64,000 bases of DNA from Sphingobacterium puteale (lineage in GTDB: Bacteria; Bacteroidota; Bacteroidia; Sphingobacteriales; Sphingobacteriaceae). The stretch covers positions 124,001 to 188,000 of the forward strand of contig NZ_RBWS01000005.1 in assembly GCF_003627955.1 (NCBI RefSeq). The letters run 5' to 3'. This document shows, in pieces, positions 61,919-64,000 of the stretch. The notes under the pieces are model-generated. The model was not told where the DNA came from. It made no database searches and was given only the letters and a program-made list of their open reading frames with translations. Every line of letters begins with the position of its first letter. Position 1 is the first letter of the stretch. Made by a program: the position numbers and the translations under genes.

Positions 61919-63685
61919 CTAGTCGATCCACCCCGGATTCTGCACCAAGTTCACGTTCATCTGTATTTCGGAGGTAGGAATAGGCCATACAGTCAAGAAA
62001 TCACCCTTATAGCTGTAATTCCCAACATTTGTTCCCCAAACCTGCTTACGTCCATTCCCTGCTTGAAACACCTTCTCTTTCCAGGTTCCCCAGCGCAGTT
62101 CGTCGAAGTAATTGATTCCTTCATTCGGGAACTCCACACGACGTTCATTGCGAATACGCAGCCGTAAGTCATCCTTGCCCCCAACAGCCGTTGCAGTATT
62201 TGAATTTAACAGCGCGACACCAGCCCGTTGCCGTACTTCGTTGACTTTTGCAATAGCCTCATTCAATTTCCCATCTTCATTTAATGCTTCAGCCCACATC
62301 AGCAATACGTCGGCATAGCGAAAAATCGGAAAATCAATGGGGCCATAGTTACGATCCACGATCTCATTGACTCCTTCCGCAACAAATTTTCGGTAGAAAT
62401 AAAAGAAATTGATCTGTGTATCACTCTGAATATCGCCATCTGCCTGTGCCTGTCCACGAAACGGCCAGCGCATAAACTGAAGGCTTTCCACATTGGTAAA
62501 ATTATAGGCGCCCCTAAAAGTCGAATAGGGTGTCACCACATTGGCCTGCAAACGAGGATCACGATTTTCATAAGCTTTTTTGATACGCTCCTCGTTACCT
62601 TGTGGCAGGTATAGGCTCATCTTTGCTCCTCTCAACGCCGCTGCAGCCTTCTCAGCCTCCGTGAGGTTGTTGCGTAGAAAAAAAACTTCCCGTTCATTTT
62701 CAGTTAAACTACTGTATCCGGGAATGATTTTATCCCATTCAAATTTAGAACCGTCAGTATTTTCATAGAGATCGACCAAATGTGGTGAAGGCATGTAATA
62801 ATTCCAGCCCCTTGAATAGACTGAGGGCCAACCGCAAAACAATTGCATATTATTTCCATAGCCTGACTCACTCCGATGCTGAATGGAAAAAATCATCTCA
62901 GGACATTGCTCATTGGCTTCCTTAAACAAAGCTTTATAATCGCCGAAGAGTGTATGGCCAGCATCTTTTACTTTTTGAAAATCAGCGGCAGCCTTTGCCC
63001 AATCTTTTCGATAGAGATAAACTTTACCCCGCAAGGCATAAGCCGCTGCCTTTGTTGCATGTCCGTAATTCGCATTGCCCGCGGGATAACGATCCGGAAA
63101 ATTAGTTTCCGCAATACAATCGTTCAAGTCAGCCAATATTTGATTCCAGACCTCTTCTTCAGAACTACGCCCTTTGATGGCCTCGGCCGCCGTAAAAGGC
63201 TCAAGATAAATAGGTACTCCTTTATAGAGTTGATTGAGTCGAAAGTAAAAGTAAGCGCGTAGAAATTTAGCTTCGGCTATATATTTCGCTTTTTTTTCTG
63301 CTGTTGAAGGCGACTTTATGGGAATATTTTTCAAAGCATCGTTTGCCCGCTGAATACCTTCGTATTGGATCTTCCAGACATTCATAAATAAGGGATCGCC
63401 AGCAGTGATGGTACCCGTTAATAGGGGTTCATCAAAACGTGCTTGCCCAGTATAGGAGAAACGGTCAAACTGATAGAGTTCATAAGGTGAGATCAGTCCG
63501 CTATGCCCCATTAAGAGTCGAAAGGAACTATAGATCCCCGCAACGCCCAAATCTGTTAAATTATCGGTTGTCCACATCGTTGCAGTGGAGACCGATGAAT
63601 ATGGAGAGGTATCCAAAAGATCTTTTTTACACCCCACTATACTTGTTAGCAATACAATCGCCAGAATTTTTTTCATCTTTTTCAT
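61919..63685 (-). CDS. SusD/RagB-type outer-membrane lipoprotein
   Basis: A 588-aa lipoprotein (lipobox SIVGC, Cys19, then KKDLLDTSPYSSVS). Typical features are GIQRANDALKNIPI, AEAKFLRAYFYFRLNQLYKGVPIYLEPF, FPIFRYADVLLMWAEALNEDG, ERRVEFPNEGINYFDELRWG, and the ending TVWPIPTSEIQMNVNLVQNPGWID. The frame is open further upstream to 63829, but that would overlap the SusC gene; Met codons at 63694, 63685 and 63676 are realistic starts, and 63685 was chosen. It gives substrate binding for the GH88-GH29 locus. Confidence 0.93.
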   Translation of the reverse strand: MKKMKKILAIVLLTSIVGCKKDLLDTSPYSSVSTATMWTTDNLTDLGVAGIYSSFRLLMGHSGLISPYELYQFDRFSYTGQARFDEPLLTGTITAGDPLFMNVWKIQYEGIQRANDALKNIPIKSPSTAEKKAKYIAEAKFLRAYFYFRLNQLYKGVPIYLEPFTAAEAIKGRSSEEEVWNQILADLNDCIAETNFPDRYPAGNANYGHATKAAAYALRGKVYLYRKDWAKAAADFQKVKDAGHTLFGDYKALFKEANEQCPEMIFSIQHRSESGYGNNMQLFCGWPSVYSRGWNYYMPSPHLVDLYENTDGSKFEWDKIIPGYSSLTENEREVFFLRNNLTEAEKAAAALRGAKMSLYLPQGNEERIKKAYENRDPRLQANVVTPYSTFRGAYNFTNVESLQFMRWPFRGQAQADGDIQSDTQINFFYFYRKFVAEGVNEIVDRNYGPIDFPIFRYADVLLMWAEALNEDGKLNEAIAKVNEVRQRAGVALLNSNTATAVGGKDDLRLRIRNERRVEFPNEGINYFDELRWGTWKEKVFQAGNGRKQVWGTNVGNYSYKGDFLTVWPIPTSEIQMNVNLVQNPGWID

Positions 63686-63699
63686 TGTTCTCATTCGGA

Positions 63700-64000
63700 T
63701 TAAAAGGTAAGATTTAGACCAAGTGAATATTGGCGCATCGTTGGGTAGTTTACAACAGAAGAGTTGATCAACGATGGATCGTTGCTTGCCGGCCCAATTT
63801 CCGGATCCAGTCCCGGGAACTTGGTCCATGTCAGCAAGTTTTCGCCAGCTAAATAAATCCGGAGTTTAGCGATCGAGAAACGGCTCGCTAAGCTTTCAGG
63901 AAGGGTGTAGCCCAACTGAAGATTTCTCAGTTTCACAAAAGAAGCATTATACAGGTAATAATCGCTGGTACGTCCATTCTGTGCGTCAGTCACGCCTTTT
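63700..64000 (-). CDS. SusC-type TonB-linked transporter, C-terminal end only
   Basis: The last 99 codons of a SusC-like barrel. It shows DYYLYNASFVKLRNLQLGYT, typical of the final strands, then LRIYLAGENLLTWTKFPGLDPEIG and the ending MRQYSLGLNLTF with terminal Phe. The gene continues beyond the right edge. It is the upstream partner of the SusD gene, whose start follows 14 nt later. Confidence 0.93.
   Translation of the reverse strand, partial: KGVTDAQNGRTSDYYLYNASFVKLRNLQLGYTLPESLASRFSIAKLRIYLAGENLLTWTKFPGLDPEIGPASNDPSLINSSVVNYPTMRQYSLGLNLTF

Noticed and set aside
61919..63829. Longer SusD frame from 63829
   Set aside because: It would overlap the SusC coding region by 130 nt, and the lipoprotein signal begins at the internal Met codons.
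1..64000. CRISPR array, insertion sequence, prophage or integrase
   Set aside because: No regularly spaced repeats, terminal inverted repeats with a transposase, or phage/integrase-type proteins were seen. The tRNA-Pro has no partial copy nearby that would mark an attachment site.

Overview
The window is a piece of chromosome from a Bacteroidota bacterium, most likely a Sphingobacterium-like member of the Sphingobacteriaceae. This is inferred from gene content: SusC/SusD outer-membrane pairs, FecI/FecR sigma and anti-sigma pairs, a hybrid two-component sensor with an AraC output domain, many lipoproteins, and promoter elements of the Bacteroidota type (TAnnTTTG). Base composition is moderately AT-rich. 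No transposase, integrase, rRNA, prophage or CRISPR array was seen. Both ends cut genes: an S9-type peptidase on the left and a SusC on the right.

Region 1 (1-12.7 kb) is mostly housekeeping and envelope genes: the partial S9 peptidase, DUF4286, DUF983, a small CxxC membrane protein, an RluA-type pseudouridine synthase, an Mla-type lipid ABC transporter (permease, ATPase, MCE protein), a DUF6600-like protein with a repetitive Arg/Ser tail, nicotinate phosphoribosyltransferase overlapping a methyltransferase, and an ECF sigma / HEAT-repeat anti-sigma / DUF4097 set.

Region 2 (12.2-26.8 kb) holds a small lipoprotein, an ECF sigma/FecR/SusC/SusD uptake locus, an unknown multispan membrane protein, an NADPH-dependent FMN reductase, a VF530 DNA-binding protein, a DnaJ-KTSC protein, and a second ECF sigma/FecR pair. 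The partner of that second pair is a protein with an STN domain and LA_2272-type surface repeats instead of a TonB receptor. The FecR of this set carries a 147-bp in-frame duplication that spans the sigma/anti-sigma junction. A porin-like barrel protein follows.

Region 3 (27-38.5 kb) has tRNA-Pro(GGG), an unknown 621-aa lipoprotein, a SusC/SusD pair without enzymes, and a divergent 1319-aa hybrid two-component regulator. Two 14-bp direct repeats lie between the regulator and susC.

Region 4 (38.6-54.4 kb) is a complete starch/maltodextrin utilisation locus, all on the minus strand: LacI regulator, surface GH13, SusC, SusD, SusE-like protein, periplasmic GH13, beta-phosphoglucomutase, GH65 phosphorylase and an MFS sugar transporter. 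Polymers would be cut at the surface, imported by SusCD, trimmed in the periplasm, carried inward, then split by phosphorolysis to glucose and beta-glucose-1-phosphate, which PgmB turns into glucose-6-phosphate. A 40-bp palindrome and a related 12-bp palindrome, 100 bp apart, sit between the regulator and the enzymes.

Region 5 (54.9-64 kb) is a second polysaccharide locus running off the right edge: SusC (partial), SusD, a fused GH88-GH29 enzyme, an SGNH hydrolase, a separate GH29 alpha-L-fucosidase and a Tat-type Gfo/Idh/MocA oxidoreductase. It is predicted to attack a fucose- and uronate-containing, possibly acylated glycan. The fused enzyme is the most unusual single protein in the window.
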